From the NCBI GenBank assembly GCA_017853915.1, contig JAFMIS010000156.1, positions 1 to 6,184 of the forward strand: a DNA stretch of 6,184 nt, in the 5' to 3' direction. Positions 5,985 to 6,184 of this stretch are shown here, piece by piece. Below the pieces are notes generated by a model. That model ran no database searches. It had not been told where the DNA came from and worked only from the letters and a program-made list of their open reading frames with translations. Origin of the DNA: a bacterium (GTDB taxonomy: Bacteria > Bdellovibrionota_C > UBA2361 > OMII01). How positions within the stretch are numbered: position 1 is the stretch's first letter; every line of letters begins with the position of its first letter. The position numbers and the translations under genes were made by a program.

Positions 5985-6059
5985 TCCCCCGCAACAAATT
6001 TCCGCAGCCCTGATAGGTAGTTATGGGCGTCGCAAGGCGCGCAGGACAAGGGTAGGGGG

Positions 6060-6091
6060 CTGAAAATAGCGGGGAAACCTAGTATTTTCAG
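6060..6091 (+). repeat. Leader hairpin touching the ribosome binding site
   Basis: CTGAAAATA (6060-6068) pairs perfectly with TATTTTCAG (6083-6091), 9 bp with a 14-base loop. The right arm overlaps the first two bases of the Shine-Dalgarno at 6090-6095, so folding could modulate initiation at 6104. No known riboswitch class was recognised in the leader. Confidence 0.5.
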
Positions 6092-6095
6092 GGGA
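6090..6095 (+). promoter_or_regulatory. Ribosome binding site deciding the start at 6104
   Basis: AGGGGA lies eight bases before the ATG at 6104, an ideal spacing. It is 13 bases from the competing ATG at 6109, whose frame is also open to the window end. This favours the 6104 start. Confidence 0.5.
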
Positions 6096-6103
6096 TTACC
6101 AAG

Positions 6104-6184
6104 ATGCAATGCCGTATCCCGAACGGTACCATCTGCGCGGAAGAGTTGCCAGAAGGTGTCCCGAGTTCTCGAGTTGTGTGCTCG
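6104..6184 (+). CDS. Start of an unrecognised gene, cut by the window end
   Basis: Only 27 codons are visible, beginning MQCRIPNGTICAEELPEG and containing cysteines at 3, 11 and 26. The frame is open to the last base. Support comes from the well-placed AGGGGA Shine-Dalgarno and a promoter-like pair about 120 bases upstream. The N-terminus has no signal peptide. The cysteines could belong to a small metal-binding motif, but too little is visible to say. A second frame from ATG 6109 is also open to the end, with a less natural Arg-rich sequence and poorer spacing from the Shine-Dalgarno. The gene would be divergent from the 335-aa gene. Its identity is unknown. Confidence 0.5.
   Translation, partial: MQCRIPNGTICAEELPEGVPSSRVVCS

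Noticed and set aside
5990..6103. Riboswitch in the leader of the right-edge gene
   Set aside because: A GCAA-capped small stem and the 9-bp hairpin are visible, but no conserved core of a known riboswitch class was recognised.
5912..6109. 65-codon minus-strand frame with TTG start
   Set aside because: No ribosome site and no recognisable features. It overlaps the promoter, leader hairpin and Shine-Dalgarno of the plus-strand gene.
1..6184. Mobile element, CRISPR array, toxin-antitoxin pair or phage module
   Set aside because: No transposase, regularly spaced repeats, overlapping small toxin-antitoxin genes or phage structural genes were seen on either strand.

Overview
The window holds six complete protein genes, one of them only 31 codons, and the first 27 codons of a possible seventh. 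Mixed base composition, exported proteins with Sec-type N-termini and a periplasmic-type FKBP isomerase suggest a Gram-negative bacterium. The sequence alone does not fix the lineage. A proteobacterial or bdellovibrionota-like origin is only a guess. No rRNA, tRNA, CRISPR array, transposase or phage gene was found.

Left part, plus strand (102-1618). A small exported protein with eight mature cysteines is followed 11 bases later by a membrane-anchored or secreted FKBP-type prolyl isomerase. The two look co-transcribed and could both act in the cell envelope. Next comes 315 bases with no convincing gene but a long inverted repeat (1387-1449). After it lies a tiny Lys/Ala/Pro-rich gene ending in a strong 12-bp stem terminator. 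A second hairpin lies in the convergent gap before the minus-strand block.

Middle and right, minus strand (5879 down to 1832). In transcription order there is a 335-aa protein of unknown function, a compact DEAD-box RNA helicase (385 aa, all core motifs intact), and a 511-aa protein with an HEICH zinc-protease signature and a downstream WEDYADS segment. The gaps of 151 and 197 bases suggest separate promoters rather than a tight operon. The metallopeptidase has no signal peptide and a low-complexity Ser/Arg/Asn-rich N-terminus. It is the most interesting gene here, because its catalytic layout resembles toxin or effector gluzincins.

Right edge. A divergent region of about 220 bases carries a promoter-like TTGACT/TACTTC pair, a 9-bp hairpin and a good Shine-Dalgarno sequence just before an ATG at 6104. 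That frame stays open to the window end.

There is no clear sign of one dedicated multi-gene system. The novelty is in single genes and non-coding structures: the metallopeptidase, the cysteine-rich/FKBP pair, the micro-gene and the intergenic inverted repeat.
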